DNA of 64,000 nucleotides from Hydractinia symbiolongicarpus (GCF_029227915.1 NW_026633880.1:186001-250000); one strand, 5' to 3'; shown: positions 12,776 through 21,233, counted from the first letter of the stretch. Numbers and translations: made by a program. Notes: a model not told the origin generated them from the letters alone.

Positions 12776-13229
12776 AGCTAGAGTAGTACACCCTTATAAC
12801 CAGGTTTTTGGTTTTCGACGGTCAAACCCCTATTAAAAAATGCTGCTTTTAGACCCCCTAAAATCTATGACGTAACAAATTTTATCATGCATCAAGTGAG
12901 TAAACACGTGACATTATGACGGCACTCGACAAAACTGCTGAAAAACGCGCATACGCAAATCTATTTGAATAGAAAGGGAAATTCCCTACTCAAATTTTGT
13001 CCACTTAAAAAAAAACTCTGAAAGTCAAAAATCTGTATATAATAAAGAGAAATGAATTACTTCAGAAATGCAATCAGTAAATTATATAGTGCTGTCTCAG
13101 CGCCAGTAGCAGCAACACGTGATGCTCTTGCAGAGAGACTGCAGAGTGTGCGAGACACTGTTACTTTTTATTATAACAGGGCGAAGGAGCAAATTACTGG
13201 AAGGACGATGCTGCACGATGAAGTCGAGA
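12776..13229 (+). repeat. Polinton left terminal inverted repeat
   Basis: It is 454 bases, matching the reverse complement of 30965-31418 with about 14 differences by eye. It includes a promoter-like tataataaag just before the ATG at 13052 and the first ~60 codons of the ankyrin gene. The identity ends abruptly after gaagtcgaga. Confidence 0.93.
13036..13051 (+). promoter_or_regulatory. TATAATAAAG motif before the left-TIR gene
   Basis: tatataataaagagaa sits directly before the ATG at 13052. The identical motif, as part of the inverted repeat, precedes the polymerase ATG at 31142. Close variants precede the ATGs at 14955, 19521, 20812 (plus) and 24609, 23581, 23219 and 26552 (minus), so it looks like an element-specific start signal. 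Confidence 0.5.
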
Positions 13230-13276
13230 TTGTTAAGCTGTGCAAAGAATCTGGTACGACAGATAATACAGATAAA

Positions 13277-13381
13277 AATGACTTTGAGAAAGACATTTTT
13301 AAGCTAATGAATAATAGCTTCTTTGGCAAGACCATGGAAAACGTTCGCAAGCACCGTGACATCAAACTGGTGACAACGGAC
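13277..13381 (+). other. Polymerase-B-like segment inside the ankyrin gene
   Basis: In the ankyrin frame the stretch [18 protein letters not shown] matches the motif-B region of protein-primed type B polymerases (K...NSxYG). The resident polymerase reads KLKGNSFYGKMIEDL there, so this piece came from another polymerase lineage. It splits an ankyrin unit between GTTD and DFN, with gactt(t) at both junctions. It encodes only one motif and cannot be catalytic. Confidence 0.65.
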
Positions 13382-13384
13382 TTT

Positions 13385-14730
13385 AATTTACCTCTACGAA
13401 ATGCAGCTAAAAATGGTCACATAGAGATGGTTAAGATTTTTAAAGAGTGGGGTGCGACAGAATTTGATTGGCCGATGGCACTTGCAGCTAAATATGGTCA
13501 CATAGAGATTGTTAAAATGTGCAAAGAGTGGGGTGCGACAGACTTTAATTGGGCTCTACGAAATGCAGCTCTCAATGGTCACATAGAGATTGTTAAAATG
13601 TGCAAAGAGTGGGGTGAGATAGAATTTGATTGGCCGATGGCACGTGAAGCTCTCAATGGTCACATAGAGATTGTTAAAATGTGCAAAGAGTGGGGTGCGA
13701 CAGACTTTGATTGGGCCATGACACTTGCAGCTGAAAATGGCACATCGAGATGGTTAAAATGTGCAAAGAGTGGGGTGCGACAGAATCTGATTGGCCGATG
13801 GCACGTGCAGCTTTCAATGGTCACATCGAGATGGTTAAAATGTACAAAGAGTGGGGTGCGACAGACTTTGATTGGGCCATGAAAATTGCAGCTAAATATG
13901 GTCACATAGAGATTGTTAAAATGTGCAAAGAGTGGGGTGCGACAGACTTTAATTGGGCTCTACGAAATGCAGCTGAAAATGGTCACATAGAGATTGTTAA
14001 AATGTGCAAAAAGTGGGGTGCGACAGACTTTAATTGGGCTCTACGAAATGCAGCTGAAAATGGTCACATCGAGATTGTTAAAATGTGCAAAGAGTGGGGT
14101 GCGACAGACTTTAACTGGGCTCTACGAAATGCAGCTGAAAATGGTCACATCGAGATTGTTAAAATGTGCAAAGAGTGGGGTGCAATAGACTTTAAATGGG
14201 CTCTACGAAATGAAGCTGAAAATGGTCACATCGAGATTGTTAAAATGTACAAAGAGTGGGGTGCGACAGACTTTGATTGGGCCATGAAAATTGCAGCTAA
14301 ATATGGTCACATAGAGATTGTTAAAATGTGCAAAGAGTGGGGTGCGACAGACTTTAATTGGGCTCTACGAAATGCAGCTGAAAATGGTCACATCAAGATT
14401 GTTAAAATGTGCAAAGAGTGGGGTGCAATAGACTTTAATTGGGCTCTACGAAATGCAGCTGAAAATGGTCACATCGAGATTGTTAAAATGTGCAAAGAGT
14501 GGGGTGCAATAGACTTTAATTGGGCTCTACGAAATGCAGCTTAAAATGGTCACATAGAGATTGTTAAAATGTGCAAAGAGTGGGGTGCGACAGACTTTAA
14601 TTGGGCTCTACGAAATGCAGCTGAAAATGGTCACATCGAGATTGTTAAAATGTGCAAAGAGTGGGGTGCGACAGACTTTGATTGGGCCATGACACTTGCA
14701 GCTGAAAATGGTCACATCGAGATTGTTGTA
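13385..14730 (+). repeat. 81-bp tandem array encoding ankyrin-like units
   Basis: About 16 full 81-base units lie head to tail. The two-unit block reading [20 protein letters not shown] (units 6-7) recurs five units later (units 11-12), so a 405-bp block was duplicated. Many adjacent units are nearly identical at the DNA level, pointing to recent expansion or conversion. Confidence 0.9.
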
Positions 14731-14954
14731 TTGCTGCGTGGTTTTGATGTCATTCATGATGAATTGCTGCGGCATCATCACAAGCGTAATTTTTATGCAA
14801 AACTATGGAATGAGGTAATGCCAGTGGCGTGGCATCCGGATAGATATTGGAATTGGTGTTTAGATGAGGAAGAAAAGCGCGAGATATCTAAATTATGGAA
14901 GTAATGTCCAGTATTTTGATCGTGGTTGAGGTTTAAAAAATCTATAATAAAAAG

Positions 14955-15239
14955 ATGCCTTTCCTATCTGCAGAACAATTTGATGCCTTGAAATCAGAAC
15001 ACGAGAGCATTATGAAGTGGCGTGATGTTCCCACTGGAATCATATTCAAAATTGAGTATGTTGAAGAGATCAAGATCAAAAAAGGTGATGCAACTGTCAT
15101 CACATTGATCGATTGCGATGGTGAACGATTTCGAGCATGGTCAACGAGTGTACTGAGAGAAGCTTTGACAGGTCGAACGGGTACGAAGAATCCTGGTCAA
15201 TTTTACTATGATTACGACCTTGTGGAAGTGGAGGATTAA
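14955..15239 (+). CDS. Small Polinton protein, possibly OB-fold-like
   Basis: This is an intact 94-residue frame with ataataaaaag before the ATG. The pattern FKIEYVEEIKIKKGDATVIT, then LIDCDGERFRAWSTSVLREAL, gives alternating beta strands and a strand with a tryptophan, as in small single-strand-binding or OB-like proteins. I do not recognise a named family. It lies 50 bp after the ankyrin gene in the same direction. A DNA-binding role is a guess based on fold pattern and element context. Confidence 0.6.
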   Translation: MPFLSAEQFDALKSEHESIMKWRDVPTGIIFKIEYVEEIKIKKGDATVITLIDCDGERFRAWSTSVLREALTGRTGTKNPGQFYYDYDLVEVED

Positions 15240-15321
15240 AAAGACAAAAAAGTAATCTTGAGTGACTGGAGACAGTCACAAAAAATAACGAAAGCCTGGT
15301 TGTGCTCAGCTACATAAACAA

Positions 15322-15582
15322 ATGGACAAACTGCGACAAGAAGCTAAAACCTTAGGTCTCAAAGGGTACTCTACGCTGAAGCGAATAGACCTTGTCGAAG
15401 CTATACGCAAGGTCAAGTATAAGGATGCGTCGACACAAACGGACGGACCGTACTGCGAGCCTTGTGTTAAAATTGCATGGCAGAAAAATCTAGCTCAATA
15501 TTTGAGGGATCTCGCTCAGCGACGTGTCGTACATGATGGCGACTTGCTCATAGATCAAGATACGGGAGAAGTGATCGTCTAG
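15322..15582 (+). CDS. SAP-motif-like small protein
   Basis: This 86-residue intact frame begins MDKLRQEAKTLGLKGYSTLK and continues RIDLVEAIRK, the helix-extended loop-helix of SAP/Rho-N-like DNA-binding motifs (leucines, GLKGYS turn, KxDLV). After it comes a short segment with CEPC and a charged C-terminus. Such small SAP-like ORFs would be expected to bind element DNA, for example in packaging or transcription; that role is inferred. The stop codon lies inside the hairpin shared with the convergent gene. Confidence 0.65.
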   Translation: MDKLRQEAKTLGLKGYSTLKRIDLVEAIRKVKYKDASTQTDGPYCEPCVKIAWQKNLAQYLRDLAQRRVVHDGDLLIDQDTGEVIV

Positions 15583-15604
15583 TATGTTGACCAACATATT
15601 AGAC
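15577..15604. terminator. Hairpin between convergent genes
   Basis: Arms of 13 bases (gtctagtatgttg and its partner) pair at 12 positions around a 2-base loop. The hairpin overlaps the stop of the plus-strand gene and lies 21 bases from the stop of the minus-strand gene. A related hairpin with the same tctaatatgtt core separates the convergent pair at 18244-18276. Confidence 0.55.
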
Positions 15605-15624
15605 TCTGTAGGCGGGTGGGGACT

Positions 15625-16287
15625 CTAAGTAGCGCTGGCATACTGCGCAGATTGCAGTTTTTTAAAAATTTCATCTTTAGCTTCTTGCCTGCCTTGTGCT
15701 AGCAACTCTGCGCGTTCATTATCGTTGATGGATTTCACAGCTTTTTTCGTTCGTTGTCGGATCTGCTTCTTGAGTATCATGTAGCGCTGTTTTTCCTGTA
15801 TGATCCATGTAAACTCGTAGTCTGAAATTGTACCATCTTGGATCGCTCTGGAAATCTTATCGTATACAGTGTTTAGCTTCGACTCTGCCAGGAGTTTGAT
15901 GCATTCGTGCTTGTGCACCTTGTGCTCTAGTCGCTTCGAGGCATTCTTGAGACCTACTTGGCCCATACCCACTGCAAGAGCCGCGGCTTCAAGACCAATT
16001 GCTATGGGGGCTCCGAATCCGGTTGCAAGCGTGGCAATACCTGCTGCGGAGGTGATGACTGTAACAACAATCATGCCATGATCAGCATAGCGAAGCCCCA
16101 TCCCCCAAAGCTTGAACTTTTTGTAGAGTTTTTCTCTCTCTTTGATCTCACCACGCAAGTACTGTTCCACCTCCTCGATCTTCTTGGGTCTGTATACCTG
16201 ACTTTCTTGCTCCTGCGGAGACGCCAGGCGATCAGGCTCAGGCGCACTTGGCGGCAAAGTTGGGTAAAGCTTCATTGTATCAACCAT
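15625..16287 (-). CDS. Polinton membrane protein with charged C-terminus
   Basis: This is an intact 220-residue protein. Residues 1-25 are proline-rich (YPTLPPSAPEPDR) and include one copy of the recurring RLASPQEQE insert. Residues ~35-60 are charged. Residues ~70-115 contain two hydrophobic segments (MIVVTVITSAAGIATLATGF and the next GAPIAIGLEAAALAVGM). The C-terminal third is basic and helical. It starts immediately after the stop of the upstream gene (gaataaATG), suggesting coupled expression. A virion or membrane role is likely but no family is recognised. Confidence 0.6.
   Translation of the reverse strand: MVDTMKLYPTLPPSAPEPDRLASPQEQESQVYRPKKIEEVEQYLRGEIKEREKLYKKFKLWGMGLRYADHGMIVVTVITSAAGIATLATGFGAPIAIGLEAAALAVGMGQVGLKNASKRLEHKVHKHECIKLLAESKLNTVYDKISRAIQDGTISDYEFTWIIQEKQRYMILKKQIRQRTKKAVKSINDNERAELLAQGRQEAKDEIFKKLQSAQYASAT
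16203..16233 (-). repeat. Palindrome-centred repeat, copy A
   Basis: This ~30-base sequence contains gctcctgcggag (stem ctcc/ggag) and ends gccaggcgatc. It encodes RLASPQEQE near the N-terminus of the 220-residue protein. Other copies occur in unrelated genes of the element. Confidence 0.7.
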
Positions 16288-16989
16288 TTATTCTATGAGT
16301 AAATGCATCGTAATTCCGACGAACAAAACATTTTTTTCATGATGATGCTCATCCGTCAGCATGAACTCCAGTCTGTCTGTTGAGCCTTTCAAAGGAAGGT
16401 AGATTGGAGTGTCAAAATTCCATGTAAGCATGTCTCCCCATGCGTTTAACTCTTTGGTGGGAAGCAAAGCAAAAATTTTTGATTTCTTCCCATCCAGTAG
16501 GCAATCATCTTCATTCAGCTGGGGGCAAACGAGTCTTAATCTTTGGTACACGTCAGTTTTGTAGTAGCTATCATGGTCGCCCTCGGTAAACATTGCTTCG
16601 GTATAAAGATTATAAACCATAAGGTGCAGTAGTGATTTATCAACTATCGCAATGTACCCCTTGTTAACCCTAACCCTGCACGCTCTATTCCTGAGTACGA
16701 AGAGCTTGATCCTGTTTCCTGCTTGATTGTTGACTATTGCAACGAGATCCTCGATCCTATATAGACCCTTCTCGATCGTGATGAGGGTTTCAAAAACTCC
16801 AACATTAAAGTTCCCATCATCGGTCGATCCGGGCACCGCTTTATGAATCTTGATATCATTCTTTTTTTCGAAAAGGTTCAGCCAGACAGGCCTGATACTT
16901 ATCGATTTTAGGGCAATTTTCGTAACCTGCCATAGGTAATCGTCAAAAATCGTAGGCTTCTCTATATCCGTGACATACAGCTGTCTCAT
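16288..16989 (-). CDS. Candidate minor capsid or capsid-associated protein
   Basis: The intact 233-residue protein is rich in predicted beta strands (LRNRACRVRVNKGYIAIVD, FDTPIYLPLKGSTDRLEFML) and lacks membrane segments or enzyme motifs. Polintons usually carry a single-jelly-roll minor capsid protein of about this size, and this is the best candidate here. The assignment rests on composition and position, not on a recognised motif. A perfect 22-bp palindrome (16987-17008) contains its ATG. It is followed without gap by the 220-residue membrane protein. Confidence 0.5.
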   Translation of the reverse strand: MRQLYVTDIEKPTIFDDYLWQVTKIALKSISIRPVWLNLFEKKNDIKIHKAVPGSTDDGNFNVGVFETLITIEKGLYRIEDLVAIVNNQAGNRIKLFVLRNRACRVRVNKGYIAIVDKSLLHLMVYNLYTEAMFTEGDHDSYYKTDVYQRLRLVCPQLNEDDCLLDGKKSKIFALLPTKELNAWGDMLTWNFDTPIYLPLKGSTDRLEFMLTDEHHHEKNVLFVGITMHLLIE

Positions 16990-17008
16990 GTTTCTTTAAA
17001 GAAACATG
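16987..17008. promoter_or_regulatory. Perfect 22-bp palindrome over a start codon
   Basis: The palindrome has catgtttcttt as its left half and the exact complement as its right half. It ends with the ATG of the minus-strand gene. A similar perfect hairpin covers the integrase start (21234-21260). It could be an operator, a translational control hairpin or a protein-binding site. Confidence 0.6.
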
Positions 17009-17080
17009 AACATTTATAGCTATAACCACAAGGCAAAATACAAGTCCAATTGAGGCGAATGGCCTCTCGGTGTAATTAAT

Positions 17081-17347
17081 CTAGAACATCAAGACCTCTA
17101 CATTTCTACAGAATCGCACATTCCTGTGACCTTCTCGATGTTCACGAAATACCCAATAAAAGTCCCCACTAACCTGTTGAACGACCCCGTAAGTGTAAAC
17201 TGGACCGGTCAAGCCCTTGGCTACTGGAATATACAAGTTAATTTCGCTTGTCATTGCGCTAGCACCACCCTGGGTATATCCGCCAAACACTTGAATGGCT
17301 CCGTGCCTCTCATCAACAGTATTTTTAAATTCCACGTCTATTACCAC
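17081..17347 (-). CDS. Short virion-like ORF, start not found
   Basis: An 88-codon frame reads like real protein (VDERHGAIQVFGGY, GLTGPVYTYGVVQQVSGDFY, WVFREHREGH), whereas the overlapping plus-strand sequence reads like noise. No in-frame ATG exists: the frame is closed upstream by a TAG at about 17361-17363 and the first start-like codon is GTG. It may have lost its start or its 5' part. It is divergent from the plus-strand gene that begins at 17369. Function unknown. Confidence 0.4.
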   Translation of the reverse strand: MVIDVEFKNTVDERHGAIQVFGGYTQGGASAMTSEINLYIPVAKGLTGPVYTYGVVQQVSGDFYWVFREHREGHRNVRFCRNVEVLMF

Positions 17348-17368
17348 ATACGGCGTATCCTAGCGAGA

Positions 17369-18218
17369 ATGAAGGTACCCATGCCATACGATGACGGCTT
17401 TTCTCAATACGAGAACCCCTACTCTACTTCTGGATATGCCCAGATTTGTCGTGAATATGGTGCCGACCCCAATGCCCAATACAAGTTTAAGGCTCTCATA
17501 TCCTCGCTCACAAATGGTAGATATTGGCCGCAAGTAGATGGTGATTGGGCCAAGTTTATCATGCCTACGAGCCAAGGCTTGACATCGGAAGGTCTGACGA
17601 AGCTTAGCGAGAGTATTCGTGTTTACGTGATTTTAATACTAGGGTCCCAAGCTGATGCCAAAAGATCCCTTATAGGTTCGGGTGCTGACAATTTCACAGC
17701 GAGACAGATACTACTACAGAAATTCGAAGCCATGGTACAACGTGAGGAGAACGTAGGCCACGATATCACCGAGTTTCAAAAGGTGCTTCAATATGCCAGG
17801 ACCCCAGTGAATTTTGCCGTGATGCACCACGTGTACATGCTACCATCCGATATGAATCTGCGTATTGGAAAAATTGTGGGGTATAACAACAACATCTTGA
17901 TTGCGCCGGCGAGTGCGATGATTGGTATAAGTCTAGACCTAAACAACAAACCAATTACCACACAGCCTCGGGGTTTAAAACGAGTCAGACCTGGGCTATC
18001 GAGGGGGGGGTGGCCTAAAACCGGGGTCTGAAAAGATACCTCAGTCAGGTGGCCTAAAACCGGGGTCTGAAAAGATACCTCAGTCAGGTGGCCTAAAATC
18101 GGGGTCTGAAAAGATACCTCAATCAGGTCTAGGAGATGGAAACCCTCACGAGGACACCAAGACCACCTTGGTTACTGCGGGAGTAGGTCTCATCTTAGCA
18201 TATCTATGGTTTAAATAA
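17369..18218 (+). pseudogene. Polinton protein with 39-bp repeats and C-terminal anchor, frameshifted
   Basis: The likely start is MKVPMPYDDGFSQYENPYST at 17369; the frame is also open farther upstream, but that part lies opposite a better minus-strand ORF. It is open for ~220 residues (GYAQICREYGADPNAQYKFK, LGSQADAKRSLIGSGADNF) up to a run of eight G at 18003-18010. There it enters the wrong frame and stops at 18031. Past the G run another frame encodes three 13-residue repeats (GGLKPGSEKIPQS) and a hydrophobic anchor (LVTAGVGLILAYLWFK), ending at 18218. The G-tract length is a single-base slip or a sequencing artefact. Family not recognised. Confidence 0.6.
18003..18125 (+). repeat. G8 tract plus three 39-bp in-frame repeats
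   Basis: Units at 18009-18047, 18048-18086 and 18087-18125 differ at only a few positions. Since 39 is a multiple of three, unit number can change without breaking the frame, while the adjoining G8 run can. Confidence 0.9.
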
Positions 18219-18222
18219 AGGT

Positions 18223-18247
18223 GCTCATGCTGAGCCGCAAGGCGATC
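18223..18247 (-). repeat. Palindrome-centred repeat, copy G (intergenic)
   Basis: 22 of 25 positions match copy C at 19367-19391, including ggcgatc at the end. It lies between the stop of the plus-strand gene and the convergent-gene hairpin, so this copy is not coding. Confidence 0.6.
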
Positions 18248-18276
18248 TAATATGTTTTTTGTCAACATACTAGATC
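18244..18276. terminator. Hairpin between convergent genes
   Basis: Arms gatctaatatgtt and aacatactagatc pair at 12 of 13 positions around a 7-base loop containing tttt. It lies between the plus-strand stop at 18218 and the minus-strand stop at 18279. It resembles the hairpin at 15577-15604, suggesting a bidirectional 3'-end signal. Confidence 0.6.
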
Positions 18277-18278
18277 AT

Positions 18279-19487
18279 CTACGACTTCTTGCCTCTCTTC
18301 CCAACGTAGGCCACAACAAAAGCAGCAGCGGCAGCGATTGCCATGTATAGATGCTTGGCTACATATTCGACAACTCTCGCAGCCACTCTGAAAAAGAACG
18401 AGACAACCGTGCCAATAATCCCTGGTAGCGCCGCACCTGCCTTACCTGCCAGGTATTTCAAAAATTTTCCAAGCCTTTCCAGCTGTTTTTGTATAAAACC
18501 TTTTTTTCCAGCGGCACTTCCTCCTGCGCCTGTTGCGGAACCACCACCTGTAACTACGATGGTGGAAATCAGTAGACCAACAGCCGAGACGGTGCTCGCT
18601 ATAGTAATCCCTTGCTCCTTGAACAAAATTCTAAGCTTTTCAGCCAGAGATTTATCGTCTTCTGTGATTTTCATCAGCGTCTTCTTAATTGCGTTCAGTT
18701 GGCTCTGAGTGTCAGATGATAGTAAACCGTGTGCTTCTCGTACTGCTTCCTTTTGATCTTGGAGTCGTTCTAGCTCTTCATTGGCCTTCGCGATATCCTC
18801 GTTCCAGATAGCTAGCTGCTCCTCGGATGCCCCAGGTGTAGCTTTCTTCGTCTCAAGCCTTTTCCCCTTGGCTTCTGCTTTAGCGATCTCTCTGTCGTAG
18901 AAGATCATCTTGTTTTTCAAGTGCTTTAGGTTACCCTTTAGCGTTTGAAGCTCTAGGTTGAGCCCTCTTCTTTCACGCTCTGTGAAGCTGGAGCCAAAGG
19001 GAGTCTCTTGCTCCTGCGGAGCCGCTAGCCGATCAACGTGAACAATCTCGTTAAGGAGTTTCTGAGCCATTACCTTACTGTCTTTGTTTGGTGTAGTATA
19101 GTCGGTAAACCCCATGGCTCGCAAGCGATTTGTACCTAACCTCCTCCGTATCTCGGCAACGCTCCTCAATTCACCATGCCTTTTCGTGATATCTATGCCA
19201 TCGAAAAGAAGCTGGTTTCCCCGTGCCTCAAACTCGTTGTAATATCTCGCGATTGGCTGCCCCAGCTCCTCACGAAGGTGTTCGTAAAGATCGTCGACTT
19301 TTGATTTTAACCGCTCTTCCCTCTGTCTTGTCGTGGTGTCTCTTGCCGAGCCGGATTGTTCCTGATGCTCTTGCAGAGCCGCCAGGCGATCTGGCGTTAA
19401 ATTGGCATCAGGCCTACTGAAATCCTCGTCTGAAATTTTTTCGTCTGGCGTAAAGTCGTCTCCTTCGTATATTGGATTAATCGGCAT
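18279..19487 (-). CDS. Coiled-coil protein with C-terminal membrane segments
   Basis: The intact 402-residue protein starts MPINPIYEGDDF. Residues ~165-285 form a long charged coiled coil (LKHLKNKMIFYDREIAKAEA, ANEELERLQDQKEAVREAH). Residues ~293-315 and ~355-395 are hydrophobic (TIASTVSAVGLLISTIVVTG, MAIAAAAAFVVAYVGKR), with a glycine/alanine linker and a basic end. It holds two copies of the recurring RLA-x-PQEQ insert, near residues 33 and 152. Such large membrane proteins are regular Polinton components; a virion or membrane role is inferred. Confidence 0.65.
   Translation of the reverse strand: MPINPIYEGDDFTPDEKISDEDFSRPDANLTPDRLAALQEHQEQSGSARDTTTRQREERLKSKVDDLYEHLREELGQPIARYYNEFEARGNQLLFDGIDITKRHGELRSVAEIRRRLGTNRLRAMGFTDYTTPNKDSKVMAQKLLNEIVHVDRLAAPQEQETPFGSSFTERERRGLNLELQTLKGNLKHLKNKMIFYDREIAKAEAKGKRLETKKATPGASEEQLAIWNEDIAKANEELERLQDQKEAVREAHGLLSSDTQSQLNAIKKTLMKITEDDKSLAEKLRILFKEQGITIASTVSAVGLLISTIVVTGGGSATGAGGSAAGKKGFIQKQLERLGKFLKYLAGKAGAALPGIIGTVVSFFFRVAARVVEYVAKHLYMAIAAAAAFVVAYVGKRGKKS
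19004..19034 (-). repeat. Palindrome-centred repeat, copy B
   Basis: It carries the core ctcctgcgg(a) hairpin followed by gatc at the distal end. Here it encodes RLAAPQEQE in the 402-residue gene. Confidence 0.7.
19359..19391 (-). repeat. Palindrome-centred repeat, copy C
   Basis: The second copy in the same gene encodes RLAALQEHQEQ. It shares gccaggcgatc with copy A and is more diverged in the hairpin loop. Confidence 0.65.
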
Positions 19488-19520
19488 TTATTTGAAACGT
19501 AAATCAGCTAATAATAAAGC

Positions 19521-20804
19521 ATGAGTAACATATTCGGAACTAAGCTCGATCCCTACGCGGAGATTAAAACAATGATGGCTATGAAAGGGAAGAAGCAGCG
19601 TGTAAAAGTAAGTCATGTTCCTAGTACGATCAATCAGAACGAGGACTTGTATGTTGACATTCCCAACATGGGGCAGAACGATGTAATTTTTCCATCTAGT
19701 ATCAAACTACTTTTCGATCTGGAACTTACGGGAACAAACACGAAGCGCACTATCGTCAGCAATATAGGTAAATCCTTGGTGCAAAATCTTCGTATCACTT
19801 TGAATAGCAACGAGGTGCAAAATATTAGCGACTACAGGGTGCTCGCTACCTACAAGGACCTATGGTTGCCCAAGTTTGATCGGGAAAACAACTTGATCCT
19901 AGAGGGGATCAACCCCAATGATGGTACAATCCGCTCCTTACAGGTAAAAGCGACTGATCATGTAGGCACGGATGAAGAAAAAGCGATCGTGGCAGCTTAC
20001 GGCAACACCTTTTGCATCCCTATCGGTAAAATGTTCGAACTCACGAGGAATCTGCCCTTTTACCAGCCAGGGCTACACGATAGGCTGCAATTCGTTATAC
20101 ATTTTGCATCATATGTTGACGTTATCAAAGGTGGTGGTACGGTGTCTTCAGGAAACACGGCAGCTAAGCCCGCAGACAGTGCGTACAAGATCACTAATAT
20201 CGCACTAGAGTTTGACAAGGTTAATAACGAGAGTCTCGCGAGCGCTATGATGTCACGGTATAGTCGTTTGGCACTACCCTATGAAAGGGTTCTCCGTAGC
20301 AAGGTTGTCACGATAAAAAAGGCTGATACCAGCTACAATTTGCCAATTGATACTCCAGCAAAAAGTTTAAAAGGCGTCTTATTATTGTTCGTAGACCCCG
20401 GAAAAGTGAAGGCTTACTCGGGTGCTAACGAGGTCTTCTACAACCCAAAGATTGAAAAAATCTCGATCACTGTCGAGGGTGAGCCTAATGAGCTCTACAC
20501 GCACGCGATGCTCCCGAAAGATCACCTCGAGCAGATCGTAAACTTATTCGGTAGCCACGATTCAAAGGTGACGATTGGGCAGTTCTTCACAGAAAGATAC
20601 GCCCTGTTTGTTGATTTCCGAGCATCACCTGATCATAGTCTCCATGGTTCTGGAAGGCCGTTACAGAGATTGTCAGACGGTATAACCTTGCATATGACAA
20701 AGAAAGCAGACGGAACAACAGGGGATATTAAATGCTACGTTTTCCTACTTCAAGATGCTCAGCTGAACATCTTAGATGGGCGTTTTCACAGTGTCGTATA
20801 TTAA
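19521..20804 (+). CDS. MCP: Major capsid protein, double jelly-roll
   Basis: The intact 427-residue protein has the size and strand-rich pattern of Polinton double-jelly-roll capsid proteins. Landmarks are an N-terminal DPYAEIKTMMAMKGKKQRVK, the first-barrel segment SIKLLFDLELTG, LPFYQPGLHDRLQFVIHF in the middle, FYNPKIEKISITVEGEPNEL in the second barrel, and a C-terminal YVFLLQDAQLNILDGRF. It would form the pseudo-hexameric capsomer. taataataaagc precedes the ATG, and the next gene follows after 7 bases with another ataaag start signal. No lesion was seen. Confidence 0.85.
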   Translation: MSNIFGTKLDPYAEIKTMMAMKGKKQRVKVSHVPSTINQNEDLYVDIPNMGQNDVIFPSSIKLLFDLELTGTNTKRTIVSNIGKSLVQNLRITLNSNEVQNISDYRVLATYKDLWLPKFDRENNLILEGINPNDGTIRSLQVKATDHVGTDEEKAIVAAYGNTFCIPIGKMFELTRNLPFYQPGLHDRLQFVIHFASYVDVIKGGGTVSSGNTAAKPADSAYKITNIALEFDKVNNESLASAMMSRYSRLALPYERVLRSKVVTIKKADTSYNLPIDTPAKSLKGVLLLFVDPGKVKAYSGANEVFYNPKIEKISITVEGEPNELYTHAMLPKDHLEQIVNLFGSHDSKVTIGQFFTERYALFVDFRASPDHSLHGSGRPLQRLSDGITLHMTKKADGTTGDIKCYVFLLQDAQLNILDGRFHSVVY

Positions 20805-20811
20805 AATAAAG

Positions 20812-21210
20812 ATGGCAACTATCGGTGTTCTTGTGGCTGGTGCTGCGATTAACGCTCTAGCATTCTCGGGGAGTAACTATCTGTTCAGTAAGCTGTCAGG
20901 CCATGGTGAGGCCGAGCGTAAAAGGCACGACAAGGCGATTGAACAACTTCAAGCAGCTCAGCAACAGTGGGTAAGAGATCGGCAGGCAAAGATCGATTGG
21001 TATAACCATCAACGAGAGCTGAAAAAGCAAGCTGGAGAGAGCTTGAATGAGCTCGATGAAGGTATGAGAGACTATTACATCGCAACGATCGAGAAGGCTC
21101 CTAAGTTATCCGACTTCTACACGCCCAGCAAGCAGCAACAAGACGGTGAGCTAACGTTCATCGTTGGATCCTTAGCCCTGCTTGGTTTTGCAGTGTACAA
21201 ATGGGCGTAA
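20812..21210 (+). CDS. Small two-segment membrane protein
   Basis: I chose the ATG at 20812, preceded by ttaaaataaag and lying 7 bases after the capsid stop, over an upstream ATG inside the capsid gene. The 132-residue product has an N-terminal hydrophobic segment (MATIGVLVAGAAINALAFSG), a charged helical centre (KIDWYNHQRELKKQAGESLN) and a C-terminal hydrophobic segment (FIVGSLALLGFAVYKW). The layout suggests a small virion membrane or spanning protein. It is intact; family not recognised. Confidence 0.65.
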   Translation: MATIGVLVAGAAINALAFSGSNYLFSKLSGHGEAERKRHDKAIEQLQAAQQQWVRDRQAKIDWYNHQRELKKQAGESLNELDEGMRDYYIATIEKAPKLSDFYTPSKQQQDGELTFIVGSLALLGFAVYKWA

Positions 21211-21227
21211 CGTCTCCACAGGAGTTC
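21209..21227 (+). repeat. Palindrome-centred repeat, copy F (intergenic)
   Basis: cgtctccacaggagt matches copy E at 15 of 15 core positions. It overlaps the stop of the membrane-protein gene and the leader of the integrase, so it is largely non-coding. Confidence 0.5.
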
Positions 21228-21233
21228 AAATGT

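Larger units (their letters stand above)
13052..14904 (+). pseudogene. TIR-leader/ankyrin-repeat protein, frameshifted
   Basis: The gene starts in the inverted repeat with a leader almost identical to that of the polymerase ([18 protein letters not shown], residues 1-18). Residues ~60-110 begin an ankyrin-like unit interrupted by a polymerase-like segment. About 16 ankyrin-like units of 27 residues follow (core [18 protein letters not shown]), shorter than the usual 33, and then a distinct C-terminus with AWHPDRYWNWCLDEEEK. One base is missing at 13740/13741, which shifts the frame, and an in-frame TAA lies at 14542-14544. Ankyrin arrays bind protein partners, so a host-interaction role is an inference. 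It faces inward from the left end. Confidence 0.8.

Noticed and set aside
13385-14730. CRISPR-like regular direct repeats
   Set aside because: The repeats are contiguous and coding, without unique spacers.
17126-17368. N-terminal extension of the plus-strand gene at 17369
   Set aside because: The extra ~80 codons look random and lie opposite a more protein-like minus-strand frame.
17360-17575. Minus-strand ORF opposite the 17369 gene
   Set aside because: It begins with TTG and has no protein-like pattern; the plus strand is clearly coding here.
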